NCBI RefSeq assembly: GCF_009758415.1
Contig: NZ_WQRF01000001.1
Location: 1,364,001-1,428,000 of the forward strand
From: Devosia marina
GTDB taxonomy: Bacteria; Pseudomonadota; Alphaproteobacteria; Rhizobiales; Devosiaceae
Direction: 5' to 3'
DNA: 64,000 nt
Shown here piece by piece: positions 28,170 to 37,044 of the stretch. A program made the position numbers and the translations under genes. Numbering within the stretch: the stretch's first letter is position 1; the number at the start of each line of letters is the position of its first letter. Below the pieces are notes generated by a model. The model was given only the letters and a program-made list of their open reading frames with translations. It ran no database searches and was not told where the DNA came from.

Positions 28170-29584
28170 GGGGTATCGGCCCCCATCAGCGCCTCAAGCT
28201 CACCCGGCAGGGCCGCGGCCCATTGCGTGATATTGCCCGCGCCAAGGCAGACCACATAGTCCCCTTCTTCCACACGAGAGGCCAGGAGCGGCGCCAGTGC
28301 TTCCGGCCGGTCGATCACCCGGGCATCGCGATGCCCGCGCGCCCGGATGCGATTGACCAGTTCTTCATGCGTCACGCCAGGCATCGGCTGTTCACCGGCC
28401 GCATAGATCGGCGCGACAATGACCGTGTCGGCATCGTTGAAACAGGCTGCGAAATCATCGAACAGGTCATGCACTCGGCTATAGCGATGCGGCTGCACCA
28501 CCGCGATCACATCGCGCCGCGCCGATTGCCGCGCGGCTTTGAGCACCGCCGAGATCTCCACCGGATGATGCCCGTAGTCATCGATCACGGTCACCCCACT
28601 CACTTCGCCAGTCTTGGTGAAGCGCCGCTTGACCCCGGTGAACTCGCGCAACCCCTTGCGGATCGCCTCGGCCGGCACATGCAGCTGGTCCGCCACCGCA
28701 ATGGCGGCCGTGGCGTTGAGTGCGTTGTGAATGCCCGGCATGGGCAGTTCCAGCCCGTCAATGCGCAATTGCGTCTGGCGAATGCGATCCCGGATCTCGA
28801 CGGAGAAATGCTGCACCCCGTCACGGTTCTCAAGATCGGTCAGCCGCACATCGGCCTGCGGGTTCTGCCCGTAGGTGATGACGCGGCGGTCGCGAATGTC
28901 GCCCACCAGTGCCTGCACCTCGGGGTGATCCAGGCACATCACGGCAAATCCATAAAATGGCACATTCTCCACGAACTGGTGAAACGCCTTCTTCACGCCC
29001 TCGAAGCTGCCATAGTGATCCAGATGCTCGGCATCGATATTGGTCACCACCGCCACATCGGCCGGCAGCTTGACGAAAGTGCCATCGCTCTCATCGGCCT
29101 CGACCACCATCCACTCGCCGCCACCCAGCCGCGCATTGGTGCCATAGGCATTGATGATGCCGCCATTGATGACGGTCGGATCGAGATTGCCCGCATCGAG
29201 CAGCGTCGCCACCAGCGTCGTGGTGGTCGTCTTGCCATGCGTGCCGCCAATGGCGATGGCGGTCTTGAAGCGCATGATTTCGGCCAGCATTTCGGCCCGA
29301 CGCACCACCGGCAGCGCCCGCGCCCGTGCCGCCATCAGTTCGGGATTATCCTTCTTGATCGCAGACGACACCACGACCACCTCGGCCTTGCCCAGATTAT
29401 CGCCGCTCTGGCCGATTTCTACCGTGATCCCCATGTCGCGCAGGCGCTGCACATTGGGATTGAGCGTCAGGTCCGAGCCCTGCACCACATAACCCTGGTT
29501 GTGCAGGATTTCGGCAATACCGCTCATGCCGATGCCGCCTATGCCGATGAAATGAACCGGCCCGATATTGCGGGGCATCTTCAT
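28166..29584 (-). CDS. murC: UDP-N-acetylmuramate--L-alanine ligase MurC
   Basis: A 472-residue Mur ligase that adds L-Ala to UDP-MurNAc. The nucleotide-binding start [17 protein letters not shown], the ATP loop [12 protein letters not shown], the central [12 protein letters not shown] and the C-terminal [10 protein letters not shown] are all present. I chose the ATG at 29584, which overlaps the murG stop (ATGA) and follows GGGAGA. The same frame stays open much further upstream inside murG, but that part is a shadow. Confidence 0.95.
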   Translation of the reverse strand: MKMPRNIGPVHFIGIGGIGMSGIAEILHNQGYVVQGSDLTLNPNVQRLRDMGITVEIGQSGDNLGKAEVVVVSSAIKKDNPELMAARARALPVVRRAEMLAEIMRFKTAIAIGGTHGKTTTTTLVATLLDAGNLDPTVINGGIINAYGTNARLGGGEWMVVEADESDGTFVKLPADVAVVTNIDAEHLDHYGSFEGVKKAFHQFVENVPFYGFAVMCLDHPEVQALVGDIRDRRVITYGQNPQADVRLTDLENRDGVQHFSVEIRDRIRQTQLRIDGLELPMPGIHNALNATAAIAVADQLHVPAEAIRKGLREFTGVKRRFTKTGEVSGVTVIDDYGHHPVEISAVLKAARQSARRDVIAVVQPHRYSRVHDLFDDFAACFNDADTVIVAPIYAAGEQPMPGVTHEELVNRIRARGHRDARVIDRPEALAPLLASRVEEGDYVVCLGAGNITQWAAALPGELEALMGADTP

Positions 29585-30699
29585 GGTGTGGGTCTCCCTT
29601 GGATCTGGGTATTCTTGCCCGCCAGCGTCTCGGCGATATCGGCCAGCCGCTCGACGGCCCTGGGCTTGCCAAGAGCCGCCGCAGCGCTCGCGGCGCGCCT
29701 GAGTTGGTCGGGGTTGCTCAACAGCTCGTGAAGTCGAGTGGCAAGCGATTGCGGTGAAAGCATGTCCTGCTCGGCCACCCAGCCACCGCCGCCCTCTTGC
29801 AGGAACAGCGCATTGTGCTTCTGGTCCGAATCCAGCGCACCCGGCAGAGGAATCAGAATGGCCGGGCGCCCGATCACACAAAGCTCGGTAACCGTCGAAG
29901 CCCCGGCCCGCCCGATCACCAGATGCGCATCGGCGATCCGCTCGGGCAGGTCGGCAACGAAACTGGCCAGCTCCACGCTGGTGCGCGACTGCCGATAGCT
30001 CTCTGCCACCCGCTCGATATCCTCGGCTCGCGCCTGCTGCAGGATATGCAGCCGATGGCGCAGATCATCGGGCAACAGCGCAATGGCTGCCGGCACGATA
30101 TCGGACAAGGCCCGAGCCCCCTGGCTGCCGCCGGTCACCACCAGGCGAATGGCGCCCTTCTGGTCCAGGGCCGGATAGGGCTTGCCCGCCAAGGGCCGCA
30201 CGCGGTCACGCACCGGATTGCCGGTCACGACCTTTTCCAGCGTCTGATTTTCGGCAAAGCGCGTTTCCGGAAAGCTCATCGCCAGCACATCGGCAAACCG
30301 CGCCAGCGCCCGGTTGGCCCGCCCCATCACCGCGTTCTGTTCATGCAGCACGCCGGGAACGCCCAGCAGATTGGCCGCAACGAAAGGGGGAAATGTCGGA
30401 TAACCGCCAAAGCCGATCACCGCATCAGGGCGCAGCTTGCGCAGCACGTTCCAGGCCGCACCGATCCCGCGCAGAATGGTCATGCCCGCCCCGATCAGCT
30501 TGAGCGGATTGCGGCCCGACGGTGTGGCTGCCGGCACGATATGGATCCGCCGGGCCGGAAAATCGGCGCCATAGCTTTCCACCCGGTGGTCGGTCATCAA
30601 TTCGACCGCGTGGCCGCGCCGGATCAACTCCTGCGCTAGGGCCATTGCCGGAAACAGATGGCCGCCCGTGCCGCCGGCAATAAGTACAAATGTTTTCAT
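29581..30699 (-). CDS. murG: UDP-GlcNAc transferase MurG (lipid II synthesis)
   Basis: A 372-residue GT-B glycosyltransferase that adds GlcNAc to lipid I at the inner face of the membrane. The glycine-rich start [15 protein letters not shown], the middle [15 protein letters not shown] and the donor-binding [12 protein letters not shown] and [14 protein letters not shown] are typical. It overlaps ftsW and murC by four bases on either side. Confidence 0.95.
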   Translation of the reverse strand: MKTFVLIAGGTGGHLFPAMALAQELIRRGHAVELMTDHRVESYGADFPARRIHIVPAATPSGRNPLKLIGAGMTILRGIGAAWNVLRKLRPDAVIGFGGYPTFPPFVAANLLGVPGVLHEQNAVMGRANRALARFADVLAMSFPETRFAENQTLEKVVTGNPVRDRVRPLAGKPYPALDQKGAIRLVVTGGSQGARALSDIVPAAIALLPDDLRHRLHILQQARAEDIERVAESYRQSRTSVELASFVADLPERIADAHLVIGRAGASTVTELCVIGRPAILIPLPGALDSDQKHNALFLQEGGGGWVAEQDMLSPQSLATRLHELLSNPDQLRRAASAAAALGKPRAVERLADIAETLAGKNTQIQGRPTP

Positions 30700-31859
30700 T
30701 CGGCGGGAGCTACCACGGCGCTGCGGTAGCTGGGAAGGCCGGTCACCATGCGCTCCTCAGGCTTGGTCCGGGTCAGCGCCAGCATCAGCCCCATGCCAAA
30801 GGCCACGGCGATCATCGAGGTGCCGCCATAGGACACGAACGGCAGCGTCATACCCTTAGCTGGCATCAGATTGAGGTTTACCGCTAGGTTGATGCCCGAC
30901 TGCATCGCGAACTGCGCCGCCAGGGTCGAAGCGGCCAGTCTTGCGAACAGGCTTGCCTGGCGCTGCGCCGCCAGCATGGCGCGAATGGCGATAAAACCGA
31001 TCAGACCAACCAGCCCCATGCAGAACACGATGCCGAATTCCCCTGCCGCTGCCGAAAACACGAAGTCGGCATGGGCGTCCGGGATGAGCCGGTTGGCCAC
31101 GGATTCACCCGGCCCCCGCCCAAACCATCCGCCTTCCATCAGCGACTGCAACGCCCGGTCCACCTGGTAGGTATTGCCGTCCTCGGGGTTGATGAAGGAA
31201 TCGATGCGGCGCGCAAAATGCGGAAAAAACGCATAGCCGCCGATCAGCAATCCCCCGGCCACCCCACCAAGCCCGACAATCACCCACCAGGAAATGCCCG
31301 AGAAAAACAGCAACACGGCCCAGGTCGCCATCACCAGCGCCGTCTGGCCCAGGTCGGGCTGCAGCAGCAGCGCGCCGACAAGCAGTCCCATAATAATCGT
31401 GGCTATCGCACGTCCTGGCACATTGCGGTGGATCATATATTCCGAAAACAGCCAGGCCCCGATAACCGCAAAGGCCGGCTTGACGAATTCGGTCGGCTGG
31501 ATGGTCCAGCCGGCAATCGAGATCCAGCGCCGGGCGCCCTTGACTTCGGTGCCGAAATATAGCGTCGCCCAGAGCAGAATGGTCATCACCACCAGCGTGC
31601 CGAAGGCCACGAAACGGGCCTGACGATGCCCCAGAAGAGACGTAGCCAGCATCACCGGCACAGCCAGCAGCAAGAATAGTGCATGGCGGATCACGAAATG
31701 CCATTCATCCAGCCCGATACGTTCGGCCACCGCCGGACTTGCGCCAAAGCTGAGCACCATGCCCACGGCAAGCAGCATGATGAGCGCCCCGAGCAGTTCG
31801 CGGTCAATCGACCACCACCACTCGGCCAGAGGCGTTTTTTCGGCTCGGGAGAACATCAT
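30696..31859 (-). CDS. ftsW: Lipid II polymerase / divisome protein FtsW
   Basis: A 387-residue SEDS-family membrane protein with about ten membrane segments. Septal glycosyltransferase activity is known for FtsW with its partner FtsI. Recognisable parts are the cytosolic start PLAEWWWSIDRELLGALIML, GARRWISIAGWTIQPTEFVKPA, LLLQPDLGQTALVMATW and the final LPFVSYGGTSMIAVAFGMGL. The ATG at 31859 is preferred over the listed upstream one at 31886. It is the first gene of the ftsW-murG-murC-ddl-ftsQ-ftsA run, since the gene upstream has its own terminator. Confidence 0.94.
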   Translation of the reverse strand: MMFSRAEKTPLAEWWWSIDRELLGALIMLLAVGMVLSFGASPAVAERIGLDEWHFVIRHALFLLLAVPVMLATSLLGHRQARFVAFGTLVVMTILLWATLYFGTEVKGARRWISIAGWTIQPTEFVKPAFAVIGAWLFSEYMIHRNVPGRAIATIIMGLLVGALLLQPDLGQTALVMATWAVLLFFSGISWWVIVGLGGVAGGLLIGGYAFFPHFARRIDSFINPEDGNTYQVDRALQSLMEGGWFGRGPGESVANRLIPDAHADFVFSAAAGEFGIVFCMGLVGLIGFIAIRAMLAAQRQASLFARLAASTLAAQFAMQSGINLAVNLNLMPAKGMTLPFVSYGGTSMIAVAFGMGLMLALTRTKPEERMVTGLPSYRSAVVAPAE

Positions 31860-31877
31860 CGGGAAACACCGGGCTAC

Positions 31878-31905
31878 GCAATACAAACTGTATCGAGTGT
31901 ATCAA
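31878..31905 (-). promoter_or_regulatory. Possible promoter of the ftsW-ftsA operon
   Basis: On the minus strand TTGATA (31900-31905) and TATTGC (31878-31883) are separated by 16 bases, about 20 bases before the ftsW start. A separate promoter is expected here because a terminator lies just upstream at 31961-31986. The match to consensus is moderate. Confidence 0.38.
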
Positions 31906-31955
31906 CCACTTGGTTACCGATTTGCCAAAGCCTTCGCGTTTTGCGAATCCCGATG

Positions 31956-31986
31956 CAAAAAGGGCCCCAGCAATGCGGGGACCCTT
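31956..31986 (-). terminator. Rho-independent terminator of the DUF4394 gene
   Basis: AGGGCCCCAGC pairs imperfectly with GCGGGGACCCT (31961-31985), and on the minus strand the stem is followed by TTTTTGC. It lies about 60 bases after the DUF4394 stop and separates that gene from ftsW. Confidence 0.75.
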
Positions 31987-32046
31987 GCCTGCGCCACTGG
32001 TAAACAAACGCATCCAGCTGCGTCGGTTTCTAGGCGGCAGCCGGCG

Positions 32047-32832
32047 TCACTGCAGAATTGCGACATCCGTGATCATTCCGTCGACACCGGCGATCGGGCC
32101 CAAGGCCTCGGCCGCTCCGCTTTCCAGATCGACCGTATGCAGCACATTGTCGATCACCAGAAATGCGGTATTGGTCAGGTCTTCGGTGGTGGCAATATCA
32201 AAGGCATAGGCAGCGCCTTCAACACCCAGCCTTCCGATGGTAGCCAGCGTGCCGTCATTGGGCGAGATCTGCTGGATCAGGGCCGCGATGGTCGCGTCGA
32301 TGTCATACATCGCGGTCGACTCGGGCTTGCCATAGGAATTGATATAAGAGGCCTCGACAATGTCAGGGGCCTCCCCGGCATGCATGTCGGCTTCTTCAAA
32401 GGCCAGTGAACCGTCCACCGTCACCATCCCATCATCGACATTGACGCGGTGATTGGTGCCGTCCGTGCTCATCAGACGCAGGCGGTCTGCCATCGGGTTG
32501 AAATCGACAATGGCGCCCTCGTAGCTGGGCAGCTTCTCCGACAGGGTCGACTTCATGGTCGCAGCGCCCGAAGCGGTGTCGATCGTCACGACCTCACCGG
32601 ACAGCGTCACGCCATAAAGCATCTTGTCTGACGGACGGACATCTATACCGGCGAGCGCGTCGACCCCGGTAACGTCCATAGTGCCCGAGACCTCGCGGGT
32701 TTCCGTGTCGAACATGACAAGCGTCTTGTCGCCAACCAGTCCGACCGCCGGGGCCGCATAGGCGCTGGTGGCGAGGCCGGCCGCACCCAGGATCAGGGCA
32801 GATCGAAGGGCAATAAGGGAAGATGCAGTCAT
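32047..32832 (-). CDS. Secreted DUF4394 protein
   Basis: A 261-residue exported protein. A signal peptide (ALILGAAGLATSAYA) precedes a beta-propeller-like DUF4394 domain: GLVGDKTLVMFDTETREVSG, GIDVRPSDKMLYGVT, FNPMADRLRLMSTDGTNHRVNVDDG, GVEGAAYAFDIAT. The function is unknown. AGGAG precedes the ATG by eight bases. It diverges from an ECF sigma gene and shares its intergenic region, so it is a likely target of that sigma factor. It occupies part of the place where murD is normally found. Confidence 0.88.
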   Translation of the reverse strand: MTASSLIALRSALILGAAGLATSAYAAPAVGLVGDKTLVMFDTETREVSGTMDVTGVDALAGIDVRPSDKMLYGVTLSGEVVTIDTASGAATMKSTLSEKLPSYEGAIVDFNPMADRLRLMSTDGTNHRVNVDDGMVTVDGSLAFEEADMHAGEAPDIVEASYINSYGKPESTAMYDIDATIAALIQQISPNDGTLATIGRLGVEGAAYAFDIATTEDLTNTAFLVIDNVLHTVDLESGAAEALGPIAGVDGMITDVAILQ

Positions 32833-32880
32833 TGGAATGTCTCCTCTGGGGTGCGCTTCTCGAGCGCGGTTACATCAGGG

Positions 32881-32963
32881 GTACACATGGGCGACTGCGG
32901 CCGGATGCAACGGCCACAAAAAAACTTTGGCACTGCATCCACAAGACCGGCTGGCGGGTAATC
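32881..32963. promoter_or_regulatory. Divergent ECF-type promoters (TGCATCC inverted pair)
   Basis: TGCATCC occurs once on each strand as an exact inverted pair, at 32934-32940 (plus) and 32903-32909 (minus). On the plus strand GTAATC follows after 17 bases. On the minus strand GTAC follows after 18 bases. This fits two divergent promoters read by the adjacent ECF sigma factor, one for its own operon and one for the DUF4394 gene. The CATCC core resembles the SigK-type minus-35 element; the match is inference. Confidence 0.5.
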
Positions 32964-32985
32964 GACAGGAACGAGATTTGCCGAC

Positions 32986-33540
32986 ATGCTCCACACCATG
33001 AAGCCACACACCGCGCCTGAAGACCTGATACCGCAGATCGCCAAGGGCGAGCGCGCCGCGCTGGCGCAATTGTTCGAAGCTGAATCCGGGCGCCTACTGG
33101 CCGTCGCCCAACGCATCCTGCGCCGTCGCGATCTGGCCGAAGAAGCCATTCAGGAGGTCTTTCTGTCTGTCTGGCGCAATGCCGGCAACTATGACCGTTC
33201 CAAGGGCACTGCGCGGGGCTGGCTGACCGTCATGGCCAGGAACCGCGCCCTCAATATGCTGCGCGACGGCGCACGCATGGATTACAAGGACGGTGAAACA
33301 CTGGCCGAACTGGGCGACCGCTCTGCCGATGTGCGAGCGGCCTTCGATGCCTTGTCTGCCCGCGATGCCCTCCGCCACTGCCTTGAGGCCCTCGACGCCT
33401 CCAAGCGCGAAGCTGTTCTGCTCTGCTATGTCACTGGCCTCAACCACGGCGAGGCCGCCGCCACCATGAAAGTGCCACTGGGCACCATCAAGTCATGGGT
33501 CCGGCGTGGCGTCGTCGCCCTGCAGGAGTGCCTGGCATGA
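32986..33540 (+). CDS. ECF RNA polymerase sigma factor
   Basis: A 184-residue group 4 sigma factor. Region 2 is visible (LAQLFEAESGRLLAVAQRILRRRDLAEEAIQEVFLSVWRNAGNYD, then GTARGWLTVMARNRALNML), as is region 4 (ALDASKREAVLLCYVTGLNHGEAAATMKVPLGTIKSWVRRGVVAL). An alternative start at 32998 is possible. Its stop codon overlaps the anti-sigma start (ATGA). The pair resembles SigK-RskA type modules. The signal it answers is not evident from sequence. Confidence 0.92.
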   Translation: MLHTMKPHTAPEDLIPQIAKGERAALAQLFEAESGRLLAVAQRILRRRDLAEEAIQEVFLSVWRNAGNYDRSKGTARGWLTVMARNRALNMLRDGARMDYKDGETLAELGDRSADVRAAFDALSARDALRHCLEALDASKREAVLLCYVTGLNHGEAAATMKVPLGTIKSWVRRGVVALQECLA

Positions 33541-34235
33541 CCCCGCAAGATCGCGAACGCATCGGCGAATATGTGCTGGGCTTGCTCGAAGGCAGCGACG
33601 CACAGGATTTCGAAGCGCGCCTCGGCAGCGAACCCGAACTGGCCGCGGCGGTGGCGAAACTGCGCGCGCAGCTTCAAACGCTTGATGACACCGCCGGCGA
33701 ACTGCCCGTCGACCTCGCTCTTTGGCAGCGCATCGCCGAACGCCTCGATGCGCCAGAAGACGAACAGGCGCAACCGGCTCACCTCCGCCCCGCCAATGAC
33801 AATCGCTGGACCCGGCGGCTCGGCATGGCCGCCAGTATTCTGGTTGCCTTGGCCGTCGGCTATCTGACCGGCACCAACCTGACGACCTCGCGCCAGCCGG
33901 TAATGATCGCGGTGCTTCTGACCGAGGATGGCTCGGAGCCCGGCGCCATAGTCGAGGCCTTTGCCGACGACACCATTCGCCTCGTTCCGCTTGATCTGAC
34001 CGCCCGTCCTGCGAACCGGGTCTATCAGGTCTGGACCCTGCCCGATCCGGAGACCGGTCCGGTTTCCATAGGCATTTTTGACGATCCGGCAACGCTGTCC
34101 CTGTCCGGGCCCGACCTGCCGCCGCCTGAACCCGGCCAGCTCTATGAGATTACGCTTGAACCATCCGGCGGCTCACCGACAGGGCGTCCGACCGGACCGA
34201 TCCTGGTGAAGGGCTTCGCCAAGTCGCCGCTCTAA
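33537..34235 (+). CDS. Anti-sigma factor, RskA type
   Basis: A 232-residue membrane protein. The cytosolic N-terminus begins MTPQDRERIGEYVLGLLEGS, a helical sigma-binding domain without the zinc-binding HxxxCxxC motif. One membrane segment lies near residues 100-118 (MAASILVALAVGYLTG). The periplasmic part is the RskA C-terminal domain (VLLTEDGSEPGAIVEAF, NRVYQVWTLPDPETGPVSIGIF, LYEITLEPSGGSPTGRPTGPILVKG). It should hold the upstream sigma factor at the membrane. It is translationally coupled to that gene and followed by a terminator. Confidence 0.88.
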   Translation: MTPQDRERIGEYVLGLLEGSDAQDFEARLGSEPELAAAVAKLRAQLQTLDDTAGELPVDLALWQRIAERLDAPEDEQAQPAHLRPANDNRWTRRLGMAASILVALAVGYLTGTNLTTSRQPVMIAVLLTEDGSEPGAIVEAFADDTIRLVPLDLTARPANRVYQVWTLPDPETGPVSIGIFDDPATLSLSGPDLPPPEPGQLYEITLEPSGGSPTGRPTGPILVKGFAKSPL

Positions 34236-34250
34236 CGACAGAAACAACAA

Positions 34251-34275
34251 TCCCCGGACGAGGCCGGGGACTTTT
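34251..34275 (+). terminator. Rho-independent terminator of the sigma/anti-sigma operon
   Basis: TCCCCGG and CCGGGGA form a seven-base-pair stem around ACGAGG, followed by CTTTTC. It begins 16 bases after the anti-sigma stop. Confidence 0.75.
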
Positions 34276-34381
34276 CGTCAGGATCTTGTGTCCGGTTGTC
34301 TCCGGACATGTTCATCTTGGGGCTCCAGGCCCGCTCCTGCGTCACAGGTGAACGCAAGAACGCGCCCGCGCCGAAATGGTT

Positions 34382-35467
34382 TCAGCGCAGTTTCAGGCTC
34401 GACAGCCCGATCAGCGCCAGCACGAAGGAAATGATCCAGAACCGGATTACCACCTGGCTCTCGGTCCAGCCCAGATGCTCGAAATGGTGATGGATCGGCG
34501 CCATGCGGAACACCCGCTTGCCGGTCAGCCGGAACGATGTCACCTGCACGATCACCGACACGGTTTCGAGTACGAATAGCCCGCCAATGATCGCCAGCAC
34601 GATCTCATGCTTGGTCGCCACCGCAATCGTGCCCAGCGCACCGCCCAGGGCCAGCGAACCGGTATCCCCCATAAAGATCTGCGCCGGCGGTGCATTGAAC
34701 CACAAAAAGCCCAGCCCAGCCCCGATCAGCGCCCCGCAGACCACCGCCAGTTCCGCCGTACCCGGCACACCATTGAGCAGCAGATAGTCGGCATAGGTCT
34801 GCGACCCAACCAGATAGGCGATAAGCCCGAAACAGGCCGCCGCCACCATCACCGGCACAATCGCCAGGCCATCCAGCCCGTCGGTCAGATTGACCGAATT
34901 GCCCGCCGCCACCACCACGAAGCCGCCGAACAGGATGTAAAAATAGCCCAGATTGAGCGCCAGATCCTTGACGAAGGGGAACAGCAACGAAGTCCCATAG
35001 GAGCCTGAAGCCAGCTGCGAGATGAAGAAGGCCGCGATACCCCCGATAAGCGCCTCAAGAATGAGCCGCTGCTTGGAGCCGAAGCCGGTATGGCTCATCC
35101 GCTTGACCTTGAGATAGTCGTCGTAAAAGCCGATGGCGCCAAACCCGATTGTGACGAACAGCACCACCCAGACATAGCCATTGGTCAGGTTCGACCACAA
35201 AAGGGTCGAGATCACTGCGCCTGACAGGATCATCAGTCCGCCCATGGTGGGCGTGCCCTTCTTGGTCAGCAAATGTCCCGCCGGACCATCTTCACGGATC
35301 GGCTGTCCACGCCCCTGCTTGACGCGCAGCAACGCAATCATCCCCGGGCCAAACATGAAAACAAAAAACAGCGCCGTCACCACCGCGCCCGCCGTGCGGA
35401 AGGTGATGTAGCGGAACACATTGAAGGCGGCGAACTGCTCACCCAATTGGCCAAGGAAATAGAGCAT
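34382..35467 (-). CDS. mraY: Phospho-MurNAc-pentapeptide transferase MraY
   Basis: A 361-residue polytopic enzyme with about ten membrane segments that makes lipid I. Catalytic signatures are [39 protein letters not shown] and [23 protein letters not shown], and the C-terminal loop [15 protein letters not shown] is present. It is the last gene of the rsmH-ftsL-ftsI-murE-murF-mraY run. The expected next gene, murD, is absent. Confidence 0.96.
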   Translation of the reverse strand: MLYFLGQLGEQFAAFNVFRYITFRTAGAVVTALFFVFMFGPGMIALLRVKQGRGQPIREDGPAGHLLTKKGTPTMGGLMILSGAVISTLLWSNLTNGYVWVVLFVTIGFGAIGFYDDYLKVKRMSHTGFGSKQRLILEALIGGIAAFFISQLASGSYGTSLLFPFVKDLALNLGYFYILFGGFVVVAAGNSVNLTDGLDGLAIVPVMVAAACFGLIAYLVGSQTYADYLLLNGVPGTAELAVVCGALIGAGLGFLWFNAPPAQIFMGDTGSLALGGALGTIAVATKHEIVLAIIGGLFVLETVSVIVQVTSFRLTGKRVFRMAPIHHHFEHLGWTESQVVIRFWIISFVLALIGLSSLKLR

Positions 35468-35493
35468 TCTTGTCTACTACACTTTCGGGTGTA

Positions 35494-36885
35494 TCAGCTT
35501 TGCGCAAATCGCGATTTGACTTCGGTGACGACGCGCGAGAGGCCCACGCCGTTGGACCCTTTGACCATAACTGCGTCGCCATAAGCAAGGTCGGCCACGA
35601 TCACGTCCAGACCTTCTCCAATGGAGTTGTAGTGCCCCGCCAACAGGGCTGGCGGCAGCACTGCGGCCAGCGCTGCCATGCTCTCGCCCACCAGATGCAC
35701 ACGTTCCGCGCCACTATTCTTGACCGCGTCGACCAGTCCGGCATGCATTGCCGCGCCGGCTTCGCCTAGCTCCAGCATGTCCCCGAGCACCACGATCTTG
35801 CGCCCGCCCGGCGCCTCCAGCGCCGAAAACACCTCCAGCGCCGCCCCCATTGAGGCGGTATTGGCATTGTAGCTCTCATCGATCAGCAGCAGCGGCCGGT
35901 CTTCCGGCCCAACCACCACGCGCTGCCCCCGCCCCGGCTGTGCGCCAAAACCGGCCAATGCGCGCAACGCCGTCTCCGGCTCGATCCCCGCCAGATGCGC
36001 CACCACCAGCGCCGCCGTCGCGTTGGACAACATGTGCCGCCCGGTCACGCCCAGTGTCAGCGCATGGGTCTCATCCTCGTGCACAACCGTCGCAAAGCTG
36101 CGGTCCGCTGCCATTTCCGGTGTTGTGATCTGCCAGTCGACGCCCCGCGCGAATCCGTAGGTCACCACGCGCCCGACATCGGCCGCCGCTGCGAGTTCGA
36201 GCAGAAGATTAATCTGTGGGTGATCGGCATTGAGAACCGCCGTTCCGCCCGGCTCCAGGCCCTCGAATATCTCGGCCTTGGCCCGTGCGATATTGTCGAG
36301 GCTCCCAAGCTTCTCCAGATGCGCCGGCGCAATATTGGTAATCACCGCTACATGCGGTCGCACGAGCTTGCTCAGCGGCCGGATCTCGTCGGGCGCGTTC
36401 ATGCCCATTTCGAACACGCCGAACTGAGCTGTCTCCGGCATCCGCGCCAGCATCAGCGGCACGCCCCAATGATTGTTGAAGCTCTTGATCGAGGCGTGCG
36501 TCTCCCCCGCCGCCTCGAACACCAGCCGCAGCGCCTCCTTGGTCGTCGTTTTGCCAACGCTCCCCGTCACGCCAACGACAAAGGCCCGGCTTCGCTTCCG
36601 CGCGGCAATTGCCAGATCGCGCAACCCGCCCAGCGCATCGGGCACGACAATCCGGCCGTCCCCCTCGCCCCGGCTGACCAGCGCCGCGACCGCACCGTTC
36701 TCCAGCGCCGTATCGACAAAGTCATGCCCGTCAAACCGATCCCCCTTGATCGCTACAAACAGCGCATCGGGCCCCAACTCACGCGAGTCGATGGAGATCG
36801 AATTGATCTCTCCCGCCGAAACCCCGGTGGCATTGCCACCGGTGGCCGCCAGGATGGCATCGAGTGTGAAAAGAGGAGGTGTCAT
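35494..36885 (-). CDS. murF: UDP-MurNAc-tripeptide--D-Ala-D-Ala ligase MurF
   Basis: A 463-residue Mur ligase that adds D-Ala-D-Ala to the precursor. The N-terminal SIDSRELGPDALFVAIKGDRFDGHDF, the ATP loop GVTGSVGKTTTKEALR, KSFNNHWGVPLMLARM, EMGMNAPDEIRPL and the C-terminal LLIDESYNANTASMGAALEVF are typical. The ATG at 36885 has AGGAGG eight bases upstream. An intergenic inverted repeat lies between this start and the murE stop. Confidence 0.95.
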   Translation of the reverse strand: MTPPLFTLDAILAATGGNATGVSAGEINSISIDSRELGPDALFVAIKGDRFDGHDFVDTALENGAVAALVSRGEGDGRIVVPDALGGLRDLAIAARKRSRAFVVGVTGSVGKTTTKEALRLVFEAAGETHASIKSFNNHWGVPLMLARMPETAQFGVFEMGMNAPDEIRPLSKLVRPHVAVITNIAPAHLEKLGSLDNIARAKAEIFEGLEPGGTAVLNADHPQINLLLELAAAADVGRVVTYGFARGVDWQITTPEMAADRSFATVVHEDETHALTLGVTGRHMLSNATAALVVAHLAGIEPETALRALAGFGAQPGRGQRVVVGPEDRPLLLIDESYNANTASMGAALEVFSALEAPGGRKIVVLGDMLELGEAGAAMHAGLVDAVKNSGAERVHLVGESMAALAAVLPPALLAGHYNSIGEGLDVIVADLAYGDAVMVKGSNGVGLSRVVTEVKSRFAQS

Positions 36886-36910
36886 CAGGGATTTCCGCGC
36901 ACTGGATGCG

Positions 36911-37016
36911 ACACCTCCCCCTTGACGGGGGAGGTTGGGAGGGGGCGGCGGCAAGAAAAGATGCCCGGAGCGCGGGATTCTCCCTCCCCGGCCCTCCCCG
37001 CAAGGGGGAGGGTGTG
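36911..37016. repeat. Intergenic inverted repeat between murE and murF
   Basis: ACACCTCCCCCTTGACGGGG near 36911 faces its mirror at 36995-37016 (CTCCCCGCAAGGGGGAGGGT), with a GC-rich loop of about 60 bases. It is a mobile-looking intergenic palindrome sitting inside an otherwise packed operon and resembles the one at 17877-17983. Confidence 0.75.
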
Positions 37017-37044
37017 GAGGGGTGCAAATGGCCGCATCTGCTCC

